The notes: generated by a model not told the origin, from the sequence alone. DNA of 64,000 nt from Planctomycetaceae bacterium (GCA_021732995.1 JAKFWA010000028.1:1-64000); one strand, 5' to 3'. Counted from the first letter of the stretch, positions 34,433 through 43,542 are shown. Numbers and translations: made by a program.

Positions 34433-36547
34433 ATGCGTCGTTCTTGCTGGTGTCTGGCTTTGATCATGACGGCTGCTCAGCCCGCGTGGGCGGATCTGCC
34501 TTCAATCCGATTTGACCGTTTGCAGACAATCGGCGCATCCGCCGGTGGCAGCGTCGAAGCCGACTACCTGGGCGGCGATGTGGAAGAGGTCAACTCGCTG
34601 CTGTTCGATCATCCGGGCCTGACGGCCGAGCACATCAAGGACCGCAAGTTTCTGATCAAGGTAGCTGGCGACGTCCCGGCTGGAACATACGACGTGCGGC
34701 TGGTGGGACGGTTTGGAGTCAGCAATCCGCGACTCTTCTCTGTGTCGCAGGGGCTGACGGATGCGGCCGAGAAAGAGCCCAACAACGAGCCGAAGGAGGC
34801 TCAAGAAGTACCGCTGAACTGCGCGATCAACGGCCAGTCCGACGGCAACGGCGAAGATTTTTTCGTCGTGACTTTGAAGGCAGGGCAACGCATCGTGGTC
34901 GATTGTCTGGCTCGTCGGCTGGACTCCGAAGTGGATGCCAGCGTTGATGTCACGACGTTCGCGGGTAAGCCGATTGCCAGCAATGGCGACTACTTTGGTG
35001 CGGATCCCTTCATCGATTTTGTGGTGCCTGAAGACGGCAAGTACGTAGTGCGAGTCAACGATTTGCGCTTTCGCGGCGGCTATCCTTATCGGCTGGTGAT
35101 CTCCGATCGGCCGCAGTTGGAGAATGCTCACCCGCGCGCGATTCAAGTGGGCAAGCCGACTGAAGTGGAACTTACCGGCCGCAATATCGGTGGCGGTTCA
35201 ACGCTGAACCTGCCGATCGAAGGTCCGCCGCTGCAGGTCATTCGCACGTCTGTCAGTGCTCCGTCAGACCTCGTTGAGCGTGGGCTGTATCGCTTTCTGG
35301 AACATCCGACCGATCACAGCGTGGCTCCCACGGCGGCGACCTGCACACTGGTTGGCTTTCAGGCGCGGCCGGTCGCGAACGCTTTGAACGCGATCACGTT
35401 TCTGGCGACTGAAACTCCCGTGACGCTCGACCAGGAACCGAACCCGCGCGAGAAGCCGCAACGACTGGAACTACCCGCAGTGGTTTCCGGGCGCTTCGAT
35501 CAACCGCGCGACGGTGACTGGTTCGAGATCGAAACCAAAGAGGGGGGCAACTACGGCTTCGAGGTGTACTCAGAACGCATCAACGGCCGGGCTGATCCCT
35601 TTGTTGTTGTGACTGATGAGCAAGGCAATCGAGCCGGCGAATTGGATGACTTTGGCCATCGCATCAACGCCTTTGACGGACACTTGCGAGATCCTTCCGG
35701 TGTCATCGGCCTCGGGGCGAACAAGAAGTATCGAGTGCTCGTGCAGGACCGTTACAGTCGCGGCGGTGCACGGTATCAGTACGTGCTCGCCATTCGACCT
35801 CCGAGTCCCGACTACTTCGCGGCGGCGATTCATCACCAGAATCCCGGCCCGGGCGGTACGACGCTCTGGAAAGGTTCGTCGGCTTATCTGGATGTCGTGC
35901 TGCATCGGCGCGACGGCTTCAACGGGCCTGTGACGATCACTGCGGAAGGTTTGCCCGCTGGAGTGACTGCCGTTCCCGCCGTGACGACCGGTACTCATGT
36001 GGCGTTCGTGATTACATCATCGAAGGATGCTGCCGATTGGACCGGTGAAGTGACGCTGATGTCGTCGGCGAAGATCGGCGATCGCGAGATCAAACGCGAA
36101 GTCCGACCCTATTATCGAGTCTGGAATCAGGGCGATGGCAGCAGTCGTCCGACGCGTCGGCTGGCGCTAGCCGTTCGCGAGGCGGGACCATTTGGATTGG
36201 TGATGGAGCCCGCGCAAGCTCAGGTTGAGGCTGGCCAATCGGTTGAGGTGACCGTGCGAGCCACACGTCAGTGGTCTGACTTCAAAGCCTCCATCAACCT
36301 GCTGCAACTCGCGCAACCGGGCGGCATTCAAATCCAGACTGCAGCCATTCCCGATGGCGCGATGGAAGCGAAGATCAAACTGACGGCTCAGAATGGAATG
36401 CAGCCGGGGTCATACACCGTGACCGTTCTGGGGCAGGCGCAGGCGCCATTCAACAAAGATCCGAAAGCGCCCAGTAAGCCTAACACGCTCGTGTCATTGC
36501 CTGCGGTTCCCGTGACCTTGACAGTGAATGCGGCGCCGAAGAAGTAG
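34433..36547 (+). CDS. PPC (pre-peptidase C-terminal) domain exported protein
   Basis: 704 residues with signal peptide MRRSCWCLALIMTAAQPAWA; GGAG sits six bases before the ATG. Two PPC-type beta-sandwich domains can be seen, the first with EKEPNNEPKEAQEVPL and DEDFF-like GEDFFVVTLKAGQ (about 110-230), the second with LDQEPNPREKPQRLELPAVV and GDWFEIETKEGG (about 330-460). Further Ig-like modules follow (KGSSAYLDVVLHRRDGFNGP). No protease domain. Common in planctomycete exported proteins; likely a cell-surface binding protein. Confidence 0.85.
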   Translation: MRRSCWCLALIMTAAQPAWADLPSIRFDRLQTIGASAGGSVEADYLGGDVEEVNSLLFDHPGLTAEHIKDRKFLIKVAGDVPAGTYDVRLVGRFGVSNPRLFSVSQGLTDAAEKEPNNEPKEAQEVPLNCAINGQSDGNGEDFFVVTLKAGQRIVVDCLARRLDSEVDASVDVTTFAGKPIASNGDYFGADPFIDFVVPEDGKYVVRVNDLRFRGGYPYRLVISDRPQLENAHPRAIQVGKPTEVELTGRNIGGGSTLNLPIEGPPLQVIRTSVSAPSDLVERGLYRFLEHPTDHSVAPTAATCTLVGFQARPVANALNAITFLATETPVTLDQEPNPREKPQRLELPAVVSGRFDQPRDGDWFEIETKEGGNYGFEVYSERINGRADPFVVVTDEQGNRAGELDDFGHRINAFDGHLRDPSGVIGLGANKKYRVLVQDRYSRGGARYQYVLAIRPPSPDYFAAAIHHQNPGPGGTTLWKGSSAYLDVVLHRRDGFNGPVTITAEGLPAGVTAVPAVTTGTHVAFVITSSKDAADWTGEVTLMSSAKIGDREIKREVRPYYRVWNQGDGSSRPTRRLALAVREAGPFGLVMEPAQAQVEAGQSVEVTVRATRQWSDFKASINLLQLAQPGGIQIQTAAIPDGAMEAKIKLTAQNGMQPGSYTVTVLGQAQAPFNKDPKAPSKPNTLVSLPAVPVTLTVNAAPKK

Positions 36548-36561
36548 GGCTGAAACCCTAC
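36544..36561. terminator. Convergent hairpin spanning two stop codons
   Basis: GTAGGG-CTGAAA-CCCTAC, a perfect 6-bp stem. It contains the TAG stop of the PPC gene on one side and the TAG stop of the PepSY gene on the opposite strand on the other. This fits a compact convergent terminator, although no U-tract is obvious. Confidence 0.45.
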
Positions 36562-37244
36562 GGCACCAGCCAGAGGGCGATTGCGACGATGGCGATTGTT
36601 CCGGCGATCGCTGTCAGGATGCCGCTCATGCGTTTGCGGCGGATGTAGAAGATCAGCAGCAGGCCGGTCAGCGAGACAAACACCGTCACGATTGAGACGA
36701 CGTCAATCACGATGGACCACGACGAACCAGTGTCGCGGCCTTTGTGCAAGTCGTTCAGGATGGCGACTGGCCCCATCGTCGTGACGGTGACGGTGTATAT
36801 TCCGGATTTACGGTCGACGATTGTGTCCGCAGCGTAGCCGGGGCCTTTCCTGAGGATCAGGCATTCCCGTACGTCGACTCGAAACTCGCTGACTGCGCCG
36901 CGCAGCGCATGAGTCGCCCGCAGGTGCTCGACGATTTCCAGCTTACCGGTTACCGATTCCGGAGCGGGTTCTGAATCAGAGGCGTTCGTCGAAACGCCGG
37001 GCGCCGTCGCCAACCCGGCGGTGATCACGGAACCGCGGTGCTCCGTGACATGCTGAGCATCAGCACTGAACCATGTGGGATGATTCAGCGTGATACCCGT
37101 CAGGCCAAAGAACACCAAGGCCGTGAATGACAACAGCCACACATAAATGTGAAGCCAGCGAATCAGAGCCGCGAAGCGAGTCGACAGGCTTTTGCCTGTG
37201 GGACGAACGCGAGCCTCCATGCCTGATGAAACGCTACTTGGCAT
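36558..37244 (-). CDS. PepSY-associated membrane protein
   Basis: Up to 228 residues; the internal ATG at 37220 is also possible and there is no strong ribosome binding site for either. One N-terminal membrane helix (WLHIYVWLLSFTALVFFGLTG) is followed by LNHPTWF, a PepSY-like periplasmic loop with DRKSGIYTVTV, and two C-terminal membrane helices with a LNDLHKG motif (VVSIVTVFVSLTGLLLIFYIRR). This is the PepSY-TM family, often found with iron/heme reduction and flavin-transfer genes. The first codons overlap the end of the broken DUF2271 gene upstream, another iron-locus partner. Confidence 0.85.
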   Translation of the reverse strand: MPSSVSSGMEARVRPTGKSLSTRFAALIRWLHIYVWLLSFTALVFFGLTGITLNHPTWFSADAQHVTEHRGSVITAGLATAPGVSTNASDSEPAPESVTGKLEIVEHLRATHALRGAVSEFRVDVRECLILRKGPGYAADTIVDRKSGIYTVTVTTMGPVAILNDLHKGRDTGSSWSIVIDVVSIVTVFVSLTGLLLIFYIRRKRMSGILTAIAGTIAIVAIALWLVP

Positions 37245-37517
37245 CTTTGGCGGCCGGTTTGGCTTTATGAGGACGATATTCCACCGAGGCCGCTTTGAAC
37301 TCGGCGTTGCTCTTCAGCTTGGTTTCCTTGATGGGATCAGCGCCCAGCACCAGTGGATGACGGATGATTTGATAGGTGCCATGCTCGCGAGCAGCTTCCA
37401 GGTACAGCGTGTACTTGCCGGGCTTCAGCGGCCTAATTCCGCTGCGAAGGTCTGTACGGCTGGGGCCAGAGCCAGAACAAAAGCCGTCAGAGTCGCCACA
37501 ATGCGCGATCGATACAT
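37234..37517 (-). pseudogene. Broken DUF2271 gene (signal peptide and C-terminus in different frames)
   Basis: A start at 37517 gives an intact signal peptide (MYRSRIVATLTAFVLALAPA, ending near FAAELGR) that runs into a stop after 30 codons. The rest of the coding character continues in another frame with LKPGKYTLYLEAAREHGTYQ to the stop at 37234, which matches the C-terminal part of DUF2271. A full DUF2271 protein has about 100 more residues before this segment. So the gene seems to have lost its middle, with a frame change at about 37430. A short frameshift-rescued protein cannot be ruled out. The gene stays in its usual place, upstream of the PepSY protein. Confidence 0.75.
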
Positions 37518-37577
37518 GATGAGAATTTTTATGAAATCCAGACGCGCGCGTCGCGAGGCCAGAGCCGCGACGTTCCG

Positions 37578-38984
37578 TTACTGAGCCTTGTTCACAACGC
37601 AGTACAGGCTGTCGCCGCGACGCAGCAGCAGATGATCCTTGGCATACACGGCCGCGTAGAGCACGGGGCCACCGAAGCCACCCGCACCCGGTCCACCCCG
37701 ACCTCCGGCTCCACCTTGAGCACCGCCGCCTTGGCCACCTCCGCCACCCTGAGCAGGTTCCTTGCTCTCCGGCGGGGGAGTGACTTCCCACGTGGCGTTT
37801 TCAGCCAGCTTTTCGAACTTCGGTCCAGCGGCGACGATGGAAACGGTGCCACCTTTACCGAAGAAGCAGATGCGGTCACCCAGCGGCATCGGTGTCGCCC
37901 AGATGCTTTCGGCCAGACGGTTCGAGAAGCGTTCTTCACCTGTCTCCAGATCGAGGCAGTACAGCACGCCAGCCGCGTTCACATAATACGCGTGCCCTTG
38001 GTGGGCCGCCGGTGAACCGAACGATGATGTCGCTCGCTTGGCTTTCCAGATGAACTGCACGTCGAAGGTGCCGTCGTCCTTGGATTGAATACCAATCAGG
38101 CCGTTCGATTCGGCAGCCTTGCCGGAATCGCCTTCGCCACGACCTGCGGTGGCACCGATGAGGAACCGGCCTTCGCTGACGGGAACCGGTGTCGGCGTTG
38201 AATTGCCCTTGATGCCGTCAAACTTCCAGAGCTGTTTGCCCGTTGCTGGATCCAGGCCGGCCAGGACTCCGATGCCGCTCAGGACCAGATGCTGACCGCC
38301 CTTCACGGGCACCAGTCGCGGACTGGCCCAACTGGTCGTGCTCAATCCCTCAGACTTCCAGATGTCTTTGCCGGAGGTTTTGTCGACGGCCAGAACGTAG
38401 GGATCTTTGGAACGCTCGACCCACACGAAGATGCGGTCGTCGGTTTGTTCCAGCGAAGCCGAGATTCCGTGACGCGATTCGATCGCTCCGAGTTCTTCGA
38501 CCAAGTTGCGTTGCCAGCGCACCTTGCCGTCGTGAGTCAGCGACAGCACGTTGCCGCCTTCAAAGAAGCAATACAGGCCCGCGGCATCCACGACAGGAGT
38601 CGGCGCGGCCTTACTGACGTAGTTGTTGTTCTCGTATTGAGACGCGGAAGCCAGATCGTGTTGCCAGAGCTTCTTGCCCGACTTGAGATCGAACGCGGCA
38701 ACGTGGCTTTGTTCCTTCTTAGGGCCTGAGATCGAGGTGATGAAGACCGTATCTCCCCAAGTGACGGGGCTCGATTGGCCGTAGCCTGTGATCTCGGCCT
38801 TCCAGAGGATGTTCTCTTGAGGTGCCCATTTCATCGGCAGGCGATTGACGTCCGCACTGGATGACACCGGACCTTGAAAGCGACTCCAGTCATTGGCTGA
38901 GGCCATGCTGCTGATTCCCAGCAACAATGCTGCGCAAGCTGTGCGAGTAGACGAGGTACCAAGCCGGAAAAGAAATGGAGTCAC
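37578..38984 (-). CDS. PQQ-like beta-propeller exported protein
   Basis: 468 residues. GTG start, followed by a signal peptide ending near GISSMASAND. Repeated PQQ-type blades are visible (WGDTVFITSISG, AFDLKSGKKLWQHDL, LVLSGIGVLAGLDPATGKQLW, LYCLDLETGEERF), consistent with an eight-blade propeller of the PQQ fold. These are usually structural or binding proteins in planctomycetes, not quinoprotein dehydrogenases, and I see no clear cofactor ligands. Near the C-terminus a glycine-rich low-complexity loop interrupts the last blade (about 37669-37752). Follows the DUF4198-Kelch gene in the HemP-linked locus. Confidence 0.88.
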   Translation of the reverse strand: MTPFLFRLGTSSTRTACAALLLGISSMASANDWSRFQGPVSSSADVNRLPMKWAPQENILWKAEITGYGQSSPVTWGDTVFITSISGPKKEQSHVAAFDLKSGKKLWQHDLASASQYENNNYVSKAAPTPVVDAAGLYCFFEGGNVLSLTHDGKVRWQRNLVEELGAIESRHGISASLEQTDDRIFVWVERSKDPYVLAVDKTSGKDIWKSEGLSTTSWASPRLVPVKGGQHLVLSGIGVLAGLDPATGKQLWKFDGIKGNSTPTPVPVSEGRFLIGATAGRGEGDSGKAAESNGLIGIQSKDDGTFDVQFIWKAKRATSSFGSPAAHQGHAYYVNAAGVLYCLDLETGEERFSNRLAESIWATPMPLGDRICFFGKGGTVSIVAAGPKFEKLAENATWEVTPPPESKEPAQGGGGGQGGGAQGGAGGRGGPGAGGFGGPVLYAAVYAKDHLLLRRGDSLYCVVNKAQ

Positions 38985-39112
38985 GGAGCGGTCCTTGTGA
39001 ATGCACGGGAGAGTGTGGTTTGCTGGCTCAGGTTTGGTGATGAGCCATCATGCTGGCCTGCCGTGCTGACTCATCAGGTGAGCATGGCCAACGCCGTACC
39101 AGCAAGCTGGCG

Positions 39113-39162
39113 ACGGCTCGGGAGTGCGGATGAATTGGAATAAACGCTCGCTCCCGAGCCGT
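39113..39162. repeat. Inverted repeat ACGGCTCGGGAG / CTCCCGAGCCGT
   Basis: Perfect 12-bp arms (39113-39124 and 39151-39162) with a 26-base spacer. It lies downstream of the DUF4198-Kelch gene, beyond the likely terminator at 39199-39234. No mobile-element coding is nearby. Possible dispersed repeat or mRNA hairpin. Confidence 0.5.
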
Positions 39163-39198
39163 GCCACTGCGAGTGATGTTCCTCGCTACTTATAAGTA

Positions 39199-39234
39199 GG
39201 GCGACCAGGGACTCTGACGTTTCCCTGATCGCCC
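39199..39234 (-). terminator. Terminator-like hairpin after the DUF4198-Kelch gene
   Basis: 13-bp arms (39199-39211 and 39222-39234) with one mismatch and a 10-base loop, 38 bp past the stop at 39272. On the minus strand it is followed by TACTTATAAG, which is also part of a 14-bp palindrome (39186-39199, CTACTTATAAGTAG). No T-run, so termination is likely but not certain. Confidence 0.5.
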
Positions 39235-39271
39235 CTGAAGAACGAGCACTGCTACTCGTCCTTCCTCGGGT

Positions 39272-40927
39272 TTACTTCGCAGCCGTCTGTTGAGACTGAG
39301 CTGCGTGCGGGGCCAGAACTTCCAGAGCTTGAGCCTTGCCGCTTTCCATGCTGGCACCGCCGACGACTACCAGCTTCGAACCCCATGGCAGAACGCGATG
39401 GAAGAAGCGTGGATGAGCCAGTTGGCCCACGAAGTCGAACTTCTTGCCGTCCTTGCTCAGACGCTGGATCGAGCCGGACATGGTGGTGACATACAGATCG
39501 CCCTGACTGGCGAAGGCGGAAGTGCCAAAGCCGTCCATCGGGCTGCCCTGCAGAGCTGGGCCTTCCGACCATTCGTTCTTGGCCGGATCGTAGATGGCGC
39601 TGGCCGTGGTCTGGCCACCCTTCTCGTTCATGCCACCGATGCAGATCAGCTTGTTGTTGACGGCTGCTAGAGCCAAAGCACGACGCTTGAACGGAGGCGT
39701 TGCGACAGTCTTCCATTCCAGCTTGTCAGCTGCGAGGTTGAGAGCGAGAACGGTGTCATGCCACTTGGCTCCCTGACCGCCACCCTGCATGTTCCAACCG
39801 CCAGCGACGTAGAGTGTATCGCCGACAACTGCCGCATCGTGAGACGAACGGGGCTCAGGCAACGCTGGCAGAGCTTCCCACTTCGACGTCTTCGGATCGA
39901 GCTTCGCGAACTCGGTTTGAGAGCGCAGGTCTTCCTTCTCGTTGTCCTTGTTGGTCGCCGTGAAGCCACCAATGCGGTAGACGGTGCCCTTGTGCTCGAC
40001 CATCGCGAGACCCTGCAGCCTGGCGCCGCCCGAAACCTGCTCCCACTTCACAGGATTCTTCAGGTCGAGTTTCCACAGGTCGCCAGACTGATCTTCGTTA
40101 CGGTATTCGTGGGCGCTGCCGTAGTTGCCGCCGTAGACGAACAGATTGTCGCCCACGATCGCGCCACCGAAGCTGGTGGTGCCCTTCGGCAGAGCGGGCA
40201 GATTGTGAGTGATTGGCGTCACGGTGCTGGGTTCATAGTGCAGGGTCAACGTCGAGTAGTGACGAATCGACTTGTACTCTTTGTCTTCCAGCTTACCGGC
40301 AGTCTCTTCCGTGTGCTTGGCACGGATGGAGAACACACCCGCCTTGGTCAGGTTGACGCGGAAGTTGCCGCCTTCATCAGTGGCGCCTTCCAGCTTCTTC
40401 TCAATGCCGGGGCCATTCACGGTCACCGTTGAACCAGCCAGCGGCTTGCCGTTCCAGAGTACCTGCAGAACGGTGGCGGAACCATCGGCAACAGGCACAA
40501 CTTCCAGAGGGAGGCGCTCGGAATCCTTCACTGCTCGCCAACTGCCGGGCAGTGCGAACGGATAGGTCTTGGCGTAGTACTTCAGCATGAAGGGTTCGCT
40601 GCCCTTGGCCAGCACGCCATAATTGTGACGTAGGATGACAGTCGCCGATCGGGCTGGTCCGGCGAGTTCGCCTTCCAGAGCGTCCTTGCCGATCTTAACT
40701 GGAACTGACTTGGGTTCGCCGCGACCGCCAACGGTCCAGACTTCAGCCTTGGCGACCTTTTCCAGCAGTGCTGGATCGTCAGCTTCCGGGCCTTCGCTGA
40801 AGAAGACCTGAACTTTTCCCTCGGGGGAAGAAGCGTTTGTCAACAGCCACAAGAAGTGAGCCGATGCAGATTGAGACCACATCAGTGCGGTGGCCAGCGC
40901 TGGTAACACAAAGCGTAATCGAAGCAT
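39272..40927 (-). CDS. DUF4198 and Kelch-repeat exported protein
   Basis: 551 residues with signal peptide (MLRLRFVLPALATALMWSQS, cut near ASA-HF). Residues about 23-245 match DUF4198 (AHFLWLLTNASSPEGKVQVF, FMLKYYAKTYPFALPG, GADGE-like GATDEGGNFRVNLTKAGVFSI), a periplasmic family repeatedly seen in nickel/cobalt/iron uptake loci. The C-terminal ~290 residues are Kelch repeats (VYRIGGFTATN, YVAGGWNMQGGG, LICIGGMNEKGG, LVVVGGASMESG), probably a six-blade propeller. AAGGA precedes the ATG. The domain fusion is unusual to me; it suggests metal-handling plus a binding surface. Adjacent to DUF3386. Confidence 0.88.
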   Translation of the reverse strand: MLRLRFVLPALATALMWSQSASAHFLWLLTNASSPEGKVQVFFSEGPEADDPALLEKVAKAEVWTVGGRGEPKSVPVKIGKDALEGELAGPARSATVILRHNYGVLAKGSEPFMLKYYAKTYPFALPGSWRAVKDSERLPLEVVPVADGSATVLQVLWNGKPLAGSTVTVNGPGIEKKLEGATDEGGNFRVNLTKAGVFSIRAKHTEETAGKLEDKEYKSIRHYSTLTLHYEPSTVTPITHNLPALPKGTTSFGGAIVGDNLFVYGGNYGSAHEYRNEDQSGDLWKLDLKNPVKWEQVSGGARLQGLAMVEHKGTVYRIGGFTATNKDNEKEDLRSQTEFAKLDPKTSKWEALPALPEPRSSHDAAVVGDTLYVAGGWNMQGGGQGAKWHDTVLALNLAADKLEWKTVATPPFKRRALALAAVNNKLICIGGMNEKGGQTTASAIYDPAKNEWSEGPALQGSPMDGFGTSAFASQGDLYVTTMSGSIQRLSKDGKKFDFVGQLAHPRFFHRVLPWGSKLVVVGGASMESGKAQALEVLAPHAAQSQQTAAK

Positions 40928-40962
40928 GGTGTTCCTTTCAGAAGATCGATACCCGGCGGCAG

Positions 40963-41706
40963 TTATCGCGCTGCTACCGGAGTTGTGAGTTGATACTCGC
41001 TGAACTCAATTTCCTGAGCGGTTCGGGAACCGTCAGGCTTGTTGGTAATTGCCAGATACTTGGCCGGCACATCCAGCTTGCCGACGCGCGTCCATTCCTG
41101 GTGAATCTGCCGCACTTGCTGAATACGCTCGGAAGGCGTTTCCCATGTTGTGACCACATAGCTGTGTGGTAGATGGGTGCCTTCCGAAGTGCGAGAAACT
41201 TCAGTGACGCTGATCACGAAATGCGACTTCTCGCTGAAGCGGTGAACTTCAGTAAGAACGTCACCTTTGGCTCGCCACAGACTCTTGTCCGTCTTATCCA
41301 GCGAACGGATCAGGCGGCCCTGCGGGTGGTTTTCGTCGGTATCGGCGAACTCCACATTCTTCACACCATCGTCTGTCGCCAGGCGGTGGCCGATGACTGA
41401 ATCCAGCGTGCGCTGCGCCCAGGCAAACTTGGCGTCCTCCTGAGCGAGCGTCAGCTTGATCTTCCCGTTTGGCTCAACCGTGACCTTGCCTTCACACACG
41501 CTGCCGTCAGCTTTGCAGCGAACCTTTGCTGTGAAACCGGGGAAGTTGTTCCACACGGCCCGGCCGTTGTGAGCTCGCAGCATCATTGCGTCCGCGCTGG
41601 GTTCAGCACCTCGCGCGATCGTGCTCAAATAGAGCGACATCCCAATACATCCGGCAGCTATCGCTGCCAATCGCAACTCTTTCCAAACTCGCTGCCACGA
41701 AAACAC
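40963..41706 (-). CDS. DUF3386 family exported protein
   Basis: 247 residues from a GTG (AAGGAG six bases upstream), with a signal segment (LRLAAIAAGCIGMSLYLSTIARG). The body matches DUF3386 of cyanobacteria: LRAHNGRAVWNNFPGFTAKV, then WAQRTLDSVIGHRLATDDG and ISVTEVSRTSEGTHLPHSYVV. The family appears in iron/heme-type gene neighbourhoods but its activity is unknown. Situated 35 bp upstream of the DUF4198-Kelch gene, so the two are very likely cotranscribed. Confidence 0.85.
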   Translation of the reverse strand: MFSWQRVWKELRLAAIAAGCIGMSLYLSTIARGAEPSADAMMLRAHNGRAVWNNFPGFTAKVRCKADGSVCEGKVTVEPNGKIKLTLAQEDAKFAWAQRTLDSVIGHRLATDDGVKNVEFADTDENHPQGRLIRSLDKTDKSLWRAKGDVLTEVHRFSEKSHFVISVTEVSRTSEGTHLPHSYVVTTWETPSERIQQVRQIHQEWTRVGKLDVPAKYLAITNKPDGSRTAQEIEFSEYQLTTPVAAR

Positions 41707-41789
41707 GAGAAGCTCCTTTCGAAAATCAGCGTTACCCGTCCGTGGGGCGAGAATCGCAAGCGCGTCAGAGTGCGACTTGCACAGTATGT

Positions 41790-42275
41790 CTACTGCTTGG
41801 CGGTGCCTTGCAGCTTGAAGTCAAATTTGTTTTCGCCACCTTCTTTAACTTCGGCGGTCAGAGTTGACTGCTTGTTGTAAATTGGTGGCACAGGATTCGG
41901 TGGAATTGGATTGCCACCTGTCTTCTTGTGGGCCTCCGCGTAGGCTTTTTCGTCATCGATTGCGAACTCGAAGTAGTCGGTCGCTTCGATCTCGATTCGA
42001 TGAGATCCCAGCACCGGGCCTTCCGTCGAAGTCAGCTTGAAAACCCCATCCTTTACGGTCGCTACGGCAGCCGGCCCAGCTTTGGTATCAACTGGAATAA
42101 AGCGAACGATGCCTGCAGCCAGATTCTTGCCGTCGAGTGTTACATTGCCTTCTGCTGCAACTCGAGTCGGTCCGGCGGGGCCGCCGCAACCAACAACGAA
42201 CGCCAGCGACAAACAGAAACCACGGATGATGCAGTGCGTAATAAATCTGCCAGTGTCACCGATTGACACCTTCAT
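41790..42275 (-). CDS. Lipoprotein with carboxypeptidase-regulatory-like fold
   Basis: 161 residues from the ATG at 42275 (AAGGA eight bases upstream). Signal ends in SLAFVVGC, a lipobox, followed by GGPAGPTRVAAEGNVTLDGK. The single beta-sandwich (AAGIVRFIPVDTKAG, VKDGVFKLTSTEG, LGSHRIEIEATDY) is the small transthyretin-like module that follows DUF1559 genes in many planctomycetes. Here it does follow the DUF1559 pseudopilin by 151 bp. Role unknown; probably surface anchored. Confidence 0.82.
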   Translation of the reverse strand: MKVSIGDTGRFITHCIIRGFCLSLAFVVGCGGPAGPTRVAAEGNVTLDGKNLAAGIVRFIPVDTKAGPAAVATVKDGVFKLTSTEGPVLGSHRIEIEATDYFEFAIDDEKAYAEAHKKTGGNPIPPNPVPPIYNKQSTLTAEVKEGGENKFDFKLQGTAKQ

Positions 42276-42426
42276 GATGAATTCCTTCTGAAAAGCTGTG
42301 AGCGATGACGCGCATGCAGCGCGGATAGATCGCTCTTCAAAAGCAAGTTGAGGAGGGCTGGCCCAACCAGCCATCTCGATTGATGGCTGGTCAACACGTC
42401 GATCCAACAATTCAAGCCGAGAGCAC

Positions 42427-43323
42427 TTAGAGCTCGGCGGGGCTCTCGTTGCCATTGCGAGTGCCGAGGCTGTCGAGCACTGCCTGGCTGATGTTTTCGC
42501 TGACGGTCTGCACAGAACCGTCGCACATCACGAAGTTGACGATGGCGACGTGATCGCTGCGGAAGCGGGACAGAACTGCGGAACCGCCCTTCGATGGGTT
42601 AAACGGAGCCATCGTGGTGTGAGCAGTCGCGAGCGGATAAGGCGACGACCAGTAACCAAAGCCACCGCGGACCTGACCGCTGCAGGGCGTTGGAGGACTC
42701 GCAGACCACATGTAATCAGGAAGGTTCCAATCGGTCTCGCCAGCTAGAAATGTATTCGACGCCCCGTCTAGAATGTCATTCAGACGCGTACGGCCCGATC
42801 CTGGATTGACGATTGCTCCGTTGTTCGGAGTGGGTGCCGCCGTGGGGGATGTGTAAGTCCCGTAGGGATCGAGACTGCCGGTGCACACTGCATAAGTGCC
42901 GGGAGCACGATCATTCGCGTCGCAACCGGTAATTGGCACAGAACGCAGGAAAACGGCTGTGGGGCAGATGTATGCGGGAATCCGCTGCGAGACAACAGAC
43001 AGATTAACCGCACTGCTGTTTCCCACATTGGGGTCGTACTTCTCTGCGAGCTGAATCTGATCCAGCAGTGGCAGAATTGCATAAAAGGCGCTGGCTTTAT
43101 CCAGTCCGCCGGTGCCACCGACTTCCGAGTTCGGGAAAATATTGTAGGTGGAGTGATAATCCTGGAAAGCCAAGCCAATCTGCTTCAGATTGTTCTTGCA
43201 CTGAGAACGCCGGGCGGCCTCCCGGGCCTGCTGCACGGCTGGAAGCAGCATTGCTACCAGAACGGCGATAATCGCAATTACCACCAGCAGTTCAATCAGT
43301 GTAAAGCCGCGTCTACGTAACAT
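42427..43323 (-). CDS. DUF1559 pseudopilin
   Basis: 298 residues. The N-terminus is a type IV prepilin signal (RRGFTLIELLVVIAIIAVLV), cleaved after Gly by prepilin peptidase with hydrophobic helix behind it. The DUF1559 part follows: SQCKNNLKQIGLAFQDYHST, with the C-terminal H-x9-DG motif (HVAIVNFVMCDG). GAGGAG lies five bases before the ATG. Likely a minor pilin-like protein of a type II secretion/Tfp apparatus. Its place inside the HemP-linked locus is notable but could simply be positional. Confidence 0.93.
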   Translation of the reverse strand: MLRRRGFTLIELLVVIAIIAVLVAMLLPAVQQAREAARRSQCKNNLKQIGLAFQDYHSTYNIFPNSEVGGTGGLDKASAFYAILPLLDQIQLAEKYDPNVGNSSAVNLSVVSQRIPAYICPTAVFLRSVPITGCDANDRAPGTYAVCTGSLDPYGTYTSPTAAPTPNNGAIVNPGSGRTRLNDILDGASNTFLAGETDWNLPDYMWSASPPTPCSGQVRGGFGYWSSPYPLATAHTTMAPFNPSKGGSAVLSRFRSDHVAIVNFVMCDGSVQTVSENISQAVLDSLGTRNGNESPAEL

Positions 43324-43542
43324 GAAAATCTCCTCGCCATTGTGTAATGGAATATTGGTGCTGTCATCTGAGACGGCTCCTCCGAGTGGCTGGCTGGCTC
43401 ACATCGGGCTGGCGGGCGAGGAGAAGCAATAGTTCAAATACTCAACGATGTTCTTGTGTAACTTCTGGCAACTATCCGATCTTGTCTGTCGAGCTCCTTT
43501 CCAGAGGCAATCAGACTTCTTGTCGTTGGTGAAATTGTGTGG

